A stretch of DNA of 6,701 nucleotides, from contig CALEHZ010000015.1 in NCBI GenBank assembly GCA_937875715.1, forward strand, positions 1 through 6,701, read 5' to 3'. Source of the DNA: an uncultured Campylobacter sp. Its GTDB lineage: Bacteria > Campylobacterota > Campylobacteria > Campylobacterales > Campylobacteraceae. The translations under genes and the position numbers were made by a program. The notes beneath the pieces were generated by a model, which was given only the letters and a program-made list of their open reading frames with translations, ran no database searches and was not told the DNA's origin. Of this stretch, positions 1-4,735 are shown in pieces; the first letter of the stretch is position 1; every line of letters starts with the position of its first letter.

Positions 1-31
1 CGCTAGCCAAATTCCAAAAAATTTAAAAAAT
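1..31. other. Left edge, AT-rich spacer downstream of cysQ
   Basis: Thirty-one bases lie beyond the cysQ stop codon. Read on the minus strand, the stop TAA runs directly into ATTTTTTAAATTTTTT, a weaker relative of the stop-linked AT-rich inverted repeats at rdgB and the permease gene. No GC-rich terminator stem and no start of another gene is visible here. Confidence 0.5.
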
Positions 32-820
32 TTATTTAGCTAGCAAGGTTCTTGCGTATGCTAAATACTCATCTTTTTTACTCATCGCAGCCTTGCTAAA
101 AGCGATGAAAAATTCATTTTTTAATTTCTCACCACTATATGTAAGCTCACTGCCAGTCTCTATGCTAAACATGCCACCACCGCTTGCTTTTACTATCGCA
201 TCACCTGCTGCGATGTCCCACAGCGAGCTAGCACAGTAGCGTGGATAAATGCCAGCAACGCCCTGAGCAATGCGACAAAACTTAATCGCTGAGCCACAAT
301 GAATGCGCTCTAAGCCAAAATGCTCTCCTATTTGATCGACGCTTGGGCTGTGGCTAGAATGCCCTGAAATTAGCGAATTAAAGCTATTTTGCGGCTTGAT
401 TAAGCCTGTGTTTGAGTAGGTTTGAAAAAGTGCGTCTGTGTAAAAAAGCTCGCCGCTAAATGGAATGTAAATCACGCCAAGACTTGGTCTTGCGTTTTGA
501 ATTAGCGCTATACACACGCTAAACTCGCCGTTTTTTTGTAAAAAATCTTTGGTGCCATCAAGTGGGTCAACAAGCCAAAATGTGTCGTTTGGGCTCATTT
601 TTTGTGGGCTTAAAATATTTTCTTCGCTACAAATCTCAATACCGCTAGTTTGTAAATAAAACCCTATTGCATCATTTGCGGCTATATCAGCGTTTGTAAC
701 CGGTGAGTTATCATCCTTTGTGTTTATTTCAAGCTCGCTGCTACCATAATAGCGTAAAATCTCGCTGCCAGCAGCTTTTGCAGCTTTTATAGCTAGATTT
801 ATTAGTTCAGTTTTGCTCAT
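32..820 (-). CDS. cysQ: 3'(2'),5'-bisphosphate nucleotidase CysQ (inositol monophosphatase family)
   Basis: Predicted cytoplasmic, Mg-dependent phosphatase of 262 residues that would convert 3'-phosphoadenosine 5'-phosphate (PAP) to AMP, removing the by-product of PAPS-using reactions. Visible motifs follow the inositol-monophosphatase fold: SPVTNAD at 39-45, the metal-binding acidic pair E66-E67, the signature WLVDPLDGTKDF at 82-93 with D85 and D88, and the C-terminal WDIAAGDAI at 201-209 with D202. Length and the SPVT-AD lead motif fit CysQ better than SuhB-type inositol phosphatases, though a broader sugar-phosphate substrate cannot be excluded from sequence. The start ATG (reverse strand, 818-820) follows AAAGGAAATAAA, a good ribosome site. 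The gene lies downstream of rdgB on the same strand, separated by 163 bp of palindromic AT-rich repeat, so it may be read from its own promoter inside the repeats or by readthrough. Confidence 0.88.
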   Translation of the reverse strand: MSKTELINLAIKAAKAAGSEILRYYGSSELEINTKDDNSPVTNADIAANDAIGFYLQTSGIEICSEENILSPQKMSPNDTFWLVDPLDGTKDFLQKNGEFSVCIALIQNARPSLGVIYIPFSGELFYTDALFQTYSNTGLIKPQNSFNSLISGHSSHSPSVDQIGEHFGLERIHCGSAIKFCRIAQGVAGIYPRYCASSLWDIAAGDAIVKASGGGMFSIETGSELTYSGEKLKNEFFIAFSKAAMSKKDEYLAYARTLLAK

Positions 821-983
821 TTTATTTCCTTTGAATTTTTTAAAATATTGTGAATTTTATAAAACCTTTGTGAATTTTATAAAATTCAGCTTTGAATTTT
901 TTAAAACCTTTGTGAATTTTATAAAATTCAGCTTTGAATTTTTTAAACCTTTGTGAATTTTTTAAAATCACATTTTAAAAAAT
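821..983. other. rdgB-cysQ intergenic spacer filled by AT-rich repeats
   Basis: This 163-bp gap holds essentially only A/T-rich repeated sequence and the cysQ ribosome site. No open frame of useful length is visible on either strand. The palindromic cores contain TATAAA in both directions, so any of them could serve as a -10 element for cysQ. The repeat sequence TTTTAAAAAATTCAAAG (minus strand) runs straight into the cysQ Shine-Dalgarno, so the array forms the immediate 5' flank of that gene. Confidence 0.6.
830..967. repeat. Tandem array, ~42-bp period, about three copies
   Basis: Two nearly identical full units occupy 865-906 (42 bp) and 907-947 (41 bp; one A fewer). A third, partial unit starts at 948. 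A degenerate or deleted copy covers 830-864. Each unit reads CCTTTG, then the perfect 18-bp palindrome TGAATTTTATAAAATTCA, then GC, then TTTGAATTTTTTAAAA. The exact palindromes are at 871-888 and 913-930, 42 bp apart. Units abut without unique spacers, so this is a tandem repeat and not a CRISPR. Function is unknown; it could hold promoters, a protein-binding site or transcript-end structures, or vary in copy number between strains. Confidence 0.85.
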
Positions 984-986
984 TCA
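954..986 (-). repeat. Inverted repeat overlapping the rdgB stop codon
   Basis: Arms 954-968 and 972-986 are perfectly complementary over 15 bp with a 3-nt loop (CAC). Read on the minus strand, the element starts with the rdgB TGA stop itself: TGAATTTTTTAAAAT, loop, then the complement. The stem has a single G-C pair and no clean U-tract, so it is a poor classical intrinsic terminator, but it may mark or protect the rdgB transcript end. Confidence 0.7.
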
Positions 987-1628
987 AGCCTGAAATTTCT
1001 TTCTTAACTTTTCTAAAATCGGCAGAATTTTCGCTGCTGCCTTGCTTCTGTGGCTTAATTTTTCTTTAATTTCCTTGCTTAGCTCGCCGATTGTGTTTTC
1101 ATATCCATTTGGAATAAACATAAAATCATAGCCAAAGCCGTTATTTCCACGCTCATCAGCTATTACGTTTCCGTGCATAAAATCCAAAACACACTCGCAA
1201 ACGCTCTTTTTCTCGCACTGGCCAATCACCGCAATCGCTGCTGTATAAAAAGCAGGTGAGCTAAAAACGCCTTTTTTTTCAAGCTCATTTTTTAGCTTTG
1301 CGCGGTTGCTAGCTTCGCTTGGATTTGGCGTGATGTCCTTGCTGTAACGAGCTGAGAAAATTCCAGGCGCACCGCCTAAAATCTCTACGCTAATTCCGCT
1401 ATCGTCGCTTAAAACCACTGAATTTTCTAGCTGGCTAGGCTTTTGTGCTTTGATGGCTTCAAAGACTGCGCGCGCCTTTATAATGGCGTTTTGCTCAAAA
1501 TCTGCGCCGTTTTCATCAATCCCAAAAGGCGCAATAATTTGGCTATAATTTATCACTTCAAAGCCCCTTAAAAGCTCTTTAAACTCACGCTCTTTGCCAG
1601 CATTTGAACTAGCTAAAATTATTCTCAT
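984..1628 (-). CDS. rdgB: RdgB/HAM1-family non-canonical purine NTP pyrophosphatase (XTP/dITP diphosphatase)
   Basis: A 214-residue cytoplasmic enzyme predicted to hydrolyse dITP, ITP and XTP to the monophosphates plus pyrophosphate, keeping deaminated purines out of DNA and RNA. Family motifs occur in order: ILASSNAGKEREF at 4-16 (phosphate-binding Asn/Lys loop), FEQNAIIKA at 44-52, LSDDSGISVEILGGAPG at 73-89 with the acidic pair D75-D76, SARYS at 92-96, GNNGFGYD at 161-168, GELSKEIKEKLSHRSKA at 181-197 with S192-H193-R194. Length is slightly above the ~197 residues of E. coli RdgB, from a longer middle loop and a Lys-rich tail. The start ATG follows AAGAGGCAAA. It is transcribed divergently from the LPS-export permease, 66 bp apart, and its stop codon is part of an AT-rich inverted repeat. 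Confidence 0.95.
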   Translation of the reverse strand: MRIILASSNAGKEREFKELLRGFEVINYSQIIAPFGIDENGADFEQNAIIKARAVFEAIKAQKPSQLENSVVLSDDSGISVEILGGAPGIFSARYSKDITPNPSEASNRAKLKNELEKKGVFSSPAFYTAAIAVIGQCEKKSVCECVLDFMHGNVIADERGNNGFGYDFMFIPNGYENTIGELSKEIKEKLSHRSKAAAKILPILEKLRKKFQA

Positions 1629-1638
1629 TTTGCCTCTT

Positions 1639-1652
1639 TTTTATAAAATTCA
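1639..1652. repeat. Partial copy of the AT-rich palindromic repeat upstream of rdgB
   Basis: TTTTATAAAATTCA here matches 14 of the 18 bases of the palindrome found twice in the rdgB-cysQ spacer and is followed by AAG, as in related copies. It sits in the divergent promoter region just ahead of the rdgB ribosome site. Confidence 0.55.
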
Positions 1653-1658
1653 AAGCAA

Positions 1659-1664
1659 ATTCTA
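1659..1664 (-). promoter_or_regulatory. Candidate -10 for rdgB (TAGAAT)
   Basis: On the minus strand, TAGAAT lies about 30 nt ahead of the rdgB ATG. This would leave a short leader that still contains the AAGAGG ribosome site. No -35 is obvious, which is usual for Campylobacter sigma-70 promoters. A second TATAAA (within 1640-1645) is too close to the start to give a usable leader. Assignment is by eye only. Confidence 0.35.
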
Positions 1665-1666
1665 GC

Positions 1667-1672
1667 TAAAAT
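1667..1672 (+). promoter_or_regulatory. Candidate -10 for the permease gene (TAAAAT)
   Basis: GCTAAAATT lies 23 bp ahead of the permease ATG, with the AGGA ribosome site (1684-1687) inside the resulting leader. It is only a few bases from the candidate rdgB -10 on the other strand, so the two promoters would be back to back and probably mutually exclusive. Assignment is by eye. Confidence 0.35.
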
Positions 1673-1694
1673 TGCGACTTTTTAGGACTAAAAA

Positions 1695-2759
1695 ATGAAA
1701 ATTTTCGCAAAATATATAAGTTTTGTTTATATAAAATATTTTTTTATCATTTTTCTAGCTTTGGAGCTTTTTTTTGTTGGAATCGAGCTTATAAATAGTT
1801 TTAGTTCTATCCCAAAAAGTGCCAACCTCATCGTGCTTTATATGGTTTTTTCGGCTTGCACAGCAGTTAGCATTATTGCGCCACTTAGCGTGGTTTTAGC
1901 ACTCATTGCTTCTCTTGTGCATTTAATTCGCTCTGGCGAGCTGGTGTCTTTTTACGCACTTGGAGTTAGCAAAAATCAGCTCATAATGCCGGTTTTTTTG
2001 TGTTCTATTTTTATTACACTGGTGCTAATTATATCACAAGCCACGCCGTTAGCATACGCAAAAGACTACAAAAACGCCATTATGAATCAAAATTTAAACT
2101 CACTTTTTAAACTAAACGCAGCCTTTATCAAAAGCGAAAATAAATACATTTATTTTACAAATATCGTGCCAAATAGCACAAAAGTGCCACTAGTTTATGT
2201 TTTTGAGCTAAAAGATAATAAATTAGAGCGTAAAATCACGGCTATGAATGCTGAATTTTCTGGGGGCAAATGGAAAGCTAAAAACGCTCTTAGCACGAGT
2301 TTGCCGCATATTAAAGAGCTTGGCGGCGCTGGATTTAAAAACGAGATTTTAAGTGAATATGAGATTTTAGAAGGCTTTGAGCCGCAACTACTCTCAAATC
2401 TAAACAAAAACGCTTCTTCGTATTCGATTATTCACGCTATTAAGACACTTTGGCAGATAAAAGACGATAAAATCAATCTTTCAGTGATTAAAACCGCACT
2501 TTATCTCTCAGTTTTCTTTCCGTTGTTCGCGCCTTTTATGCTGCTTATTTTGTATTCATATGCGCCGATTTTATCACGCTTTAATAGCCTTGCGCTGCTT
2601 AGTTTTGGCTCTGTGGTGCTAACGCTTTGTATTTGGGGCGTGATTTATGCACTCTCAAAATTAAGCGCTTCAGCTACTATTCCAGCCGAGCTTGGAATCA
2701 TCGCACCAGTTGCCTTTCTAGGTGCTTTTGCCTTTTATAGATTTAGACTTGCTAGGTGA
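1695..2759 (+). CDS. LptF/LptG (YjgP/YjgQ)-family lipopolysaccharide export permease
   Basis: Inner-membrane protein of 354 residues. With LptB2 and its partner permease, this family extracts LPS or lipooligosaccharide from the membrane and passes it to the LptC/LptA bridge. The layout is diagnostic: three N-terminal membrane segments (about 15-35, 46-78, 95-118), a periplasmic region of about 119-262 that would form the beta-jellyroll, then three more segments (about 264-290, 298-320, 331-348). The family feature RSGELVSFYALGVSKNQL (79-96) matches the conserved cytoplasmic loop that contacts LptB, and the IPAELG loop (329-334) resembles the C-terminal motif. It looks more like the LptG-type paralogue of Campylobacterota, but I cannot separate LptF from LptG with certainty, so no symbol is given. 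Start ATG follows TTTAGGACTAAAAA; the stop TGA is the first three bases of an AT-rich inverted repeat. Confidence 0.88.
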   Translation: MKIFAKYISFVYIKYFFIIFLALELFFVGIELINSFSSIPKSANLIVLYMVFSACTAVSIIAPLSVVLALIASLVHLIRSGELVSFYALGVSKNQLIMPVFLCSIFITLVLIISQATPLAYAKDYKNAIMNQNLNSLFKLNAAFIKSENKYIYFTNIVPNSTKVPLVYVFELKDNKLERKITAMNAEFSGGKWKAKNALSTSLPHIKELGGAGFKNEILSEYEILEGFEPQLLSNLNKNASSYSIIHAIKTLWQIKDDKINLSVIKTALYLSVFFPLFAPFMLLILYSYAPILSRFNSLALLSFGSVVLTLCIWGVIYALSKLSASATIPAELGIIAPVAFLGAFAFYRFRLAR

Positions 2760-2784
2760 ATTTTTTAAAATTTTATAAAATTCA
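2757..2784 (+). repeat. Inverted repeat beginning at the permease stop codon
   Basis: TGAATTTTTTAAAA is followed directly by TTTTATAAAATTCA. The 14-bp arms are complementary apart from one T/A position. The first TGA is the permease stop codon, exactly as at rdgB. The element is followed by GTTTTTG, so a weak transcript terminator is possible, and it also holds TATAAA at 2774-2779, a possible -10 for the next gene with a leader of about 17 nt. Confidence 0.7.
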
Positions 2785-2802
2785 GTTTTTGTGGTAATTT
2801 AC

Positions 2803-3525
2803 ATGGATTTAAAGCAAATTTTAAATAACGAATACAAAGCATTTTGTAATGAAAAAGGGCTTATTTTGGCACCTGACCCACTTCAAATCGCACGCACTTT
2901 AAAAAGTCCAGCAAAAATGCTTTTGTGTGCTTTGTTTAGCTACGGAAATGCCAAGGCGATTGTAAAATTTTTGGGCTCACTAAATTTTGAGAATTTAAGC
3001 AAGAATGAAAATAAAATTTATCGTTTTCAAAATGCTAAGGATTGTGATGAAATTTTTAAAACTTTTAAGCATTTAGAAAGCCTAGATTTAGAAAAAATCA
3101 TTTTAGAAAATTCAAAAAACGGCATAGAACACGGCATAAACGCACTTATAAAGACAATTTACGAGCTAAATTCTTACACTTCGCAAGGCTATGAATTCTA
3201 CTTTGGCAAACCCTTTGAAAAATCGCCAAAAAGCCCTTTAAAACGCTATAATATGTGGCTTAGGTGGATGGTGCGAAATAGCGATATTGATTTGGGACTT
3301 TTTAAGAAAATTAAGAAAAATGAGCTGATTTTGCCGCTTGATACGCACACGCATAAGGTTTCATTAGCCCTTGGGCTTTGCGAGCGAAAGCAATATGATT
3401 TCAAAGCCGCCTGGCAGATCACAGAACGCTTAAAAGAGTTTGATAAAGACGACCCTTTAAAATACGATTTTGCGCTTTACCGACTTGGGCAAAGCGGCAA
3501 GATAAAAGAGATTTTAAAGCAATGA
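2803..3525 (+). CDS. TIGR02757 family protein (DUF2400; HhH-GPD glycosylase-like)
   Basis: A 240-residue soluble protein of a widespread uncharacterised family. From the ATG at 2803, recognisable family blocks are DPLQIARTLKSPAKMLLCALFSYGNAKAI (written as two parts: 25-36 and 37-53), RYNMWLRWMVR (148-158), DLGLFKKI (163-170), LILPLDTHTHKVSLALGL (175-192), ITERLKEF (206-213) and DDPLKYDFALYRLG (216-229). The PLDTHTHKV stretch resembles the VDTHV-R-V segment of endonuclease III/MutY-type glycosylases, where the Asp is catalytic; here that would be D180. A GTG at 2791 would add MVIY, but it has no ribosome site and adds nothing conserved, so I prefer the ATG, which itself has only a weak upstream site (TGTGGT). 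Its stop overlaps the next start (ATGA). Biochemical role is unknown; nucleic-acid repair is inference. Confidence 0.85.
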   Translation: MDLKQILNNEYKAFCNEKGLILAPDPLQIARTLKSPAKMLLCALFSYGNAKAIVKFLGSLNFENLSKNENKIYRFQNAKDCDEIFKTFKHLESLDLEKIILENSKNGIEHGINALIKTIYELNSYTSQGYEFYFGKPFEKSPKSPLKRYNMWLRWMVRNSDIDLGLFKKIKKNELILPLDTHTHKVSLALGLCERKQYDFKAAWQITERLKEFDKDDPLKYDFALYRLGQSGKIKEILKQ

Positions 3526-4112
3526 ATTTAAAAAATTATAATTTTAGCAGTAGCGATTTAGCCCTTGCGCAAAGCAATATTCAAACATTTAGCGTCCAAA
3601 AAGGTGAGATTTTTTACAATGACTTTTGCTATGGATTTGTGTTTGTAAAAAGCGGTGAATTAAAAATCTTTGCTACGCAAAATGGCAAGGAAATCGCACT
3701 TTTTAGCCTAAAAAGTGGCGATGAGTGCTTGATTTGCGCTGATTGTCTTAATAGCTTTGGCGGCGTTTTGCGCATTGAAGTGGCACAAAGCACCACCTTT
3801 GAAAGTCTGCCAAGCGATGTTTTTAAGGTGCTAAAAGACAAATATCCACTTTTTGCAAATCACATTTTATCACTTTTGGCTACTCGTTTTGCCAGTAGCG
3901 TGGAAGTGATGAGTACTGCGTTATTTACGCCACTTAAAACTAGAATTCTAGATTTCCTTAAAACTCACGCCACAAATAATATTTGTGTCCTTACTCACGA
4001 ACAAATCGCAAACGAGCTAGGAAGTGCAAGAGAAGCGATTTCAAGGGTGCTAAAAGAGCTAGAAAATTCAAAGATTTTGCACTTAGAACGCTCAAAAATC
4101 ACGCTTTTATAG
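3522..4112 (+). CDS. Crp/Fnr-family transcriptional regulator with a CxxCxxC sensor-domain cluster
   Basis: A 196-residue regulator. The N-terminal effector (cyclic-nucleotide-binding-like beta-roll) domain covers about 8-120, a dimer helix about 108-133, and the C-terminal winged helix about 137-196. The helix-turn-helix is LTHEQIANELGSAREAISRVLKEL (two parts: 157-168 and 169-180). In the recognition helix, E171, S174 and R175 align with the E-x-x-S-R that FNR uses to read TTGAT half-sites, and R170 aligns with the first Arg of CRP. The beta-roll has three cysteines in seven residues (C69-x2-C72-x2-C75), plus C36 and C155; it lacks FNR's N-terminal Cys cluster. The start overlaps the TIGR02757 stop (ATGA), implying translational coupling. 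The position immediately ahead of thioredoxin and sulfide:quinone oxidoreductase genes suggests local control by sulfur or redox state; the effector is unknown. Confidence 0.9.
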   Translation: MNLKNYNFSSSDLALAQSNIQTFSVQKGEIFYNDFCYGFVFVKSGELKIFATQNGKEIALFSLKSGDECLICADCLNSFGGVLRIEVAQSTTFESLPSDVFKVLKDKYPLFANHILSLLATRFASSVEVMSTALFTPLKTRILDFLKTHATNNICVLTHEQIANELGSAREAISRVLKELENSKILHLERSKITLL

Positions 4113-4129
4113 CTTTGTAACATTATCAC

Positions 4130-4145
4130 TGAAAATAACTTTTCA
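4130..4145. promoter_or_regulatory. Candidate operator palindrome ahead of the thioredoxin-SQR operon
   Basis: TGAAAA-N4-TTTTCA is a perfect 16-bp inverted repeat with a TAAC spacer, in the 72-bp gap between the Crp/Fnr regulator and the thioredoxin gene. A second, looser element TTAT-N8-ATAA (4123-4138) overlaps it. The size suits a dimeric Crp/Fnr protein, but the TGA/TCA spacing (10 bp) differs from the usual 6 bp of FNR or CRP boxes. Its position over or next to the expected -35 region would favour repression. Confidence 0.3.
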
Positions 4146-4151
4146 ACGCTT

Positions 4152-4157
4152 TAAAAT
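4152..4157 (+). promoter_or_regulatory. Candidate -10 for the thioredoxin-SQR operon (TAAAAT)
   Basis: TTAAAATTC provides a TAAAAT -10-like word 27 bp ahead of the thioredoxin ATG. The leader of about 20 nt would contain the strong AAAAGGAGC ribosome site (4172-4180). No -35 is obvious. It is the best match in this gap, but A+T-rich DNA gives many chance matches. Confidence 0.35.
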
Positions 4158-4184
4158 TCGCTTACTTTTTTAAAAGGAGCGAAA

Positions 4185-4502
4185 ATGACATATTTAAACC
4201 AAAATTCTTACCAAAACGCAATTGCCAAGGGGCTTTGCGTAGTTACTTTGGGTGCACCTTGGTGCAAAGACTGTGCTATTTTAAAGCCGATTTTAGAGCG
4301 TTTAGTCCCTGCTTATGCGGATAAAATTAACTTTTTTGGTGTTAATTTTGACGAGGCAGAGGAGCTAAAAGAGAGCCTCAATGTGCGAAAAATCCCAACT
4401 ATTATTTTTTACAAAGAAGGCAAAGAAGTAGGCACTCGCCTAATAGAGCCAAGCTCACAAGATACGCTAATAAAAGCATTTGATGAGCTTTTAAAGGCTT
4501 AG
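4185..4502 (+). CDS. Thioredoxin-family protein with atypical WCKDC active site
   Basis: A 105-residue single-domain thioredoxin fold with no signal peptide, so cytoplasmic. The active site is APWCKDC at 24-30 (C27 and C30), and the cis-proline loop is KIPT with P71. The strand pattern LCVVTLGAPW (17-26), INFFGVNFDE (48-57), TIIFYKEGKEVG (72-83) is standard. Canonical thioredoxin has WCGPC; replacing GP by KD changes the charge and the helix start and is expected to alter redox potential and partner choice, so this is probably a specialised reductase and not the housekeeping TrxA. A strong AAGGAG ribosome site precedes the ATG. It is the first gene downstream of the Crp/Fnr regulator and is followed, 44 bp on, by a small Cys-containing membrane protein and a sulfide:quinone oxidoreductase, pointing to work on protein or low-molecular-weight persulfides (inference). 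Confidence 0.92.
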   Translation: MTYLNQNSYQNAIAKGLCVVTLGAPWCKDCAILKPILERLVPAYADKINFFGVNFDEAEELKESLNVRKIPTIIFYKEGKEVGTRLIEPSSQDTLIKAFDELLKA

Positions 4503-4504
4503 GG

Positions 4505-4516
4505 AATTCTAGAATT
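4505..4516. repeat. 12-bp palindrome after the thioredoxin stop
   Basis: AATTCTAGAATT is a perfect palindrome three bases after the thioredoxin TAG stop, in the 44-bp gap before the small membrane protein. It shares the GAATT/AATTC halves of the AT-rich elements further left but is not the same sequence. Significance is doubtful. Confidence 0.35.
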
Positions 4517-4546
4517 TTCTAAAAAAACAAACACAAAGGAGCAAAA

Positions 4547-4723
4547 ATGTTAAGCAAAAATAAAAGAATTTTTCAAGTCTTACTTGGAGTGGCGTTAATT
4601 TTGGGATTGTTTTTTGTAAATCCTTGGCTTAGCCTAATAGGCTTTGCGCCACTTCTAGTGGGCATTACTGGCTTTTGTCCGGCTTGTTATTTTCTAAATC
4701 GCTGCTCGCTGCCAAATCGCTAA
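4547..4723 (+). CDS. Small DUF2892/YgaP-type transmembrane protein (58 aa)
   Basis: A short gene of 58 codons opening with ATG after a strong AAAGGAG ribosome site (4535-4541) and ending in TAA. It has a basic N-terminus (SKNKR, 3-7) and two hydrophobic segments, about 9-24 and 27-43, joined by NPW. The end is GFCPACYFLNRC (42-53), followed by a short polar tail. This matches the DUF2892 inner-membrane domain, which occurs alone or fused to a rhodanese as in YgaP and typically has a G-x-CP-x-Y motif after the second helix. Here the motif is CPACY, giving cysteines C44, C47 and C53. It lies between thioredoxin and SQR with tight spacing, so it is very likely translated from the same transcript. 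A role in moving or binding sulfur at the membrane is inferred from context. Confidence 0.85.
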   Translation: MLSKNKRIFQVLLGVALILGLFFVNPWLSLIGFAPLLVGITGFCPACYFLNRCSLPNR

Positions 4724-4735
4724 GGGGGCAAAATG
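4721..4735 (+). promoter_or_regulatory. Stop-RBS-start junction before SQR
   Basis: TAAGGGGGCAAAATG combines the stop codon of the small membrane protein, a G-rich Shine-Dalgarno and the SQR start in 15 bases. The identical 15-mer recurs at the next junction (6065-6079). It fixes the SQR start at 4733 and implies coupled translation. Confidence 0.7.

Noticed and set aside
1..43. Repeated GCTAGC words here and elsewhere (for example near 227, 1308, 5799, 6050)
   Set aside because: Explained by frequent GCT, AGC and CTA codons and the short word length; no ordered arrangement seen.
830..967. CRISPR array
   Set aside because: Units are contiguous with no unique spacers, and no cas genes are present; it is a tandem repeat.
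2195..2407. Minus-strand open frame of 70 codons inside the permease gene
   Set aside because: Lies wholly inside a well-supported gene on the other strand, shows no domain and has no ribosome site; a shadow frame.
2791..2802. GTG start four codons upstream of the TIGR02757 ATG
   Set aside because: No ribosome site ahead of it and the four extra residues add nothing conserved; ATG at 2803 preferred.
3629..3841. Minus-strand open frame inside the Crp/Fnr gene
   Set aside because: Antisense to a confident regulator gene, low-complexity composition, no family resemblance.
4724..4728. G5 tracts (also 6068-6072) as phase-variable homopolymers
   Set aside because: Campylobacter phase variation typically needs longer G tracts; these are Shine-Dalgarno sequences outside coding frames.
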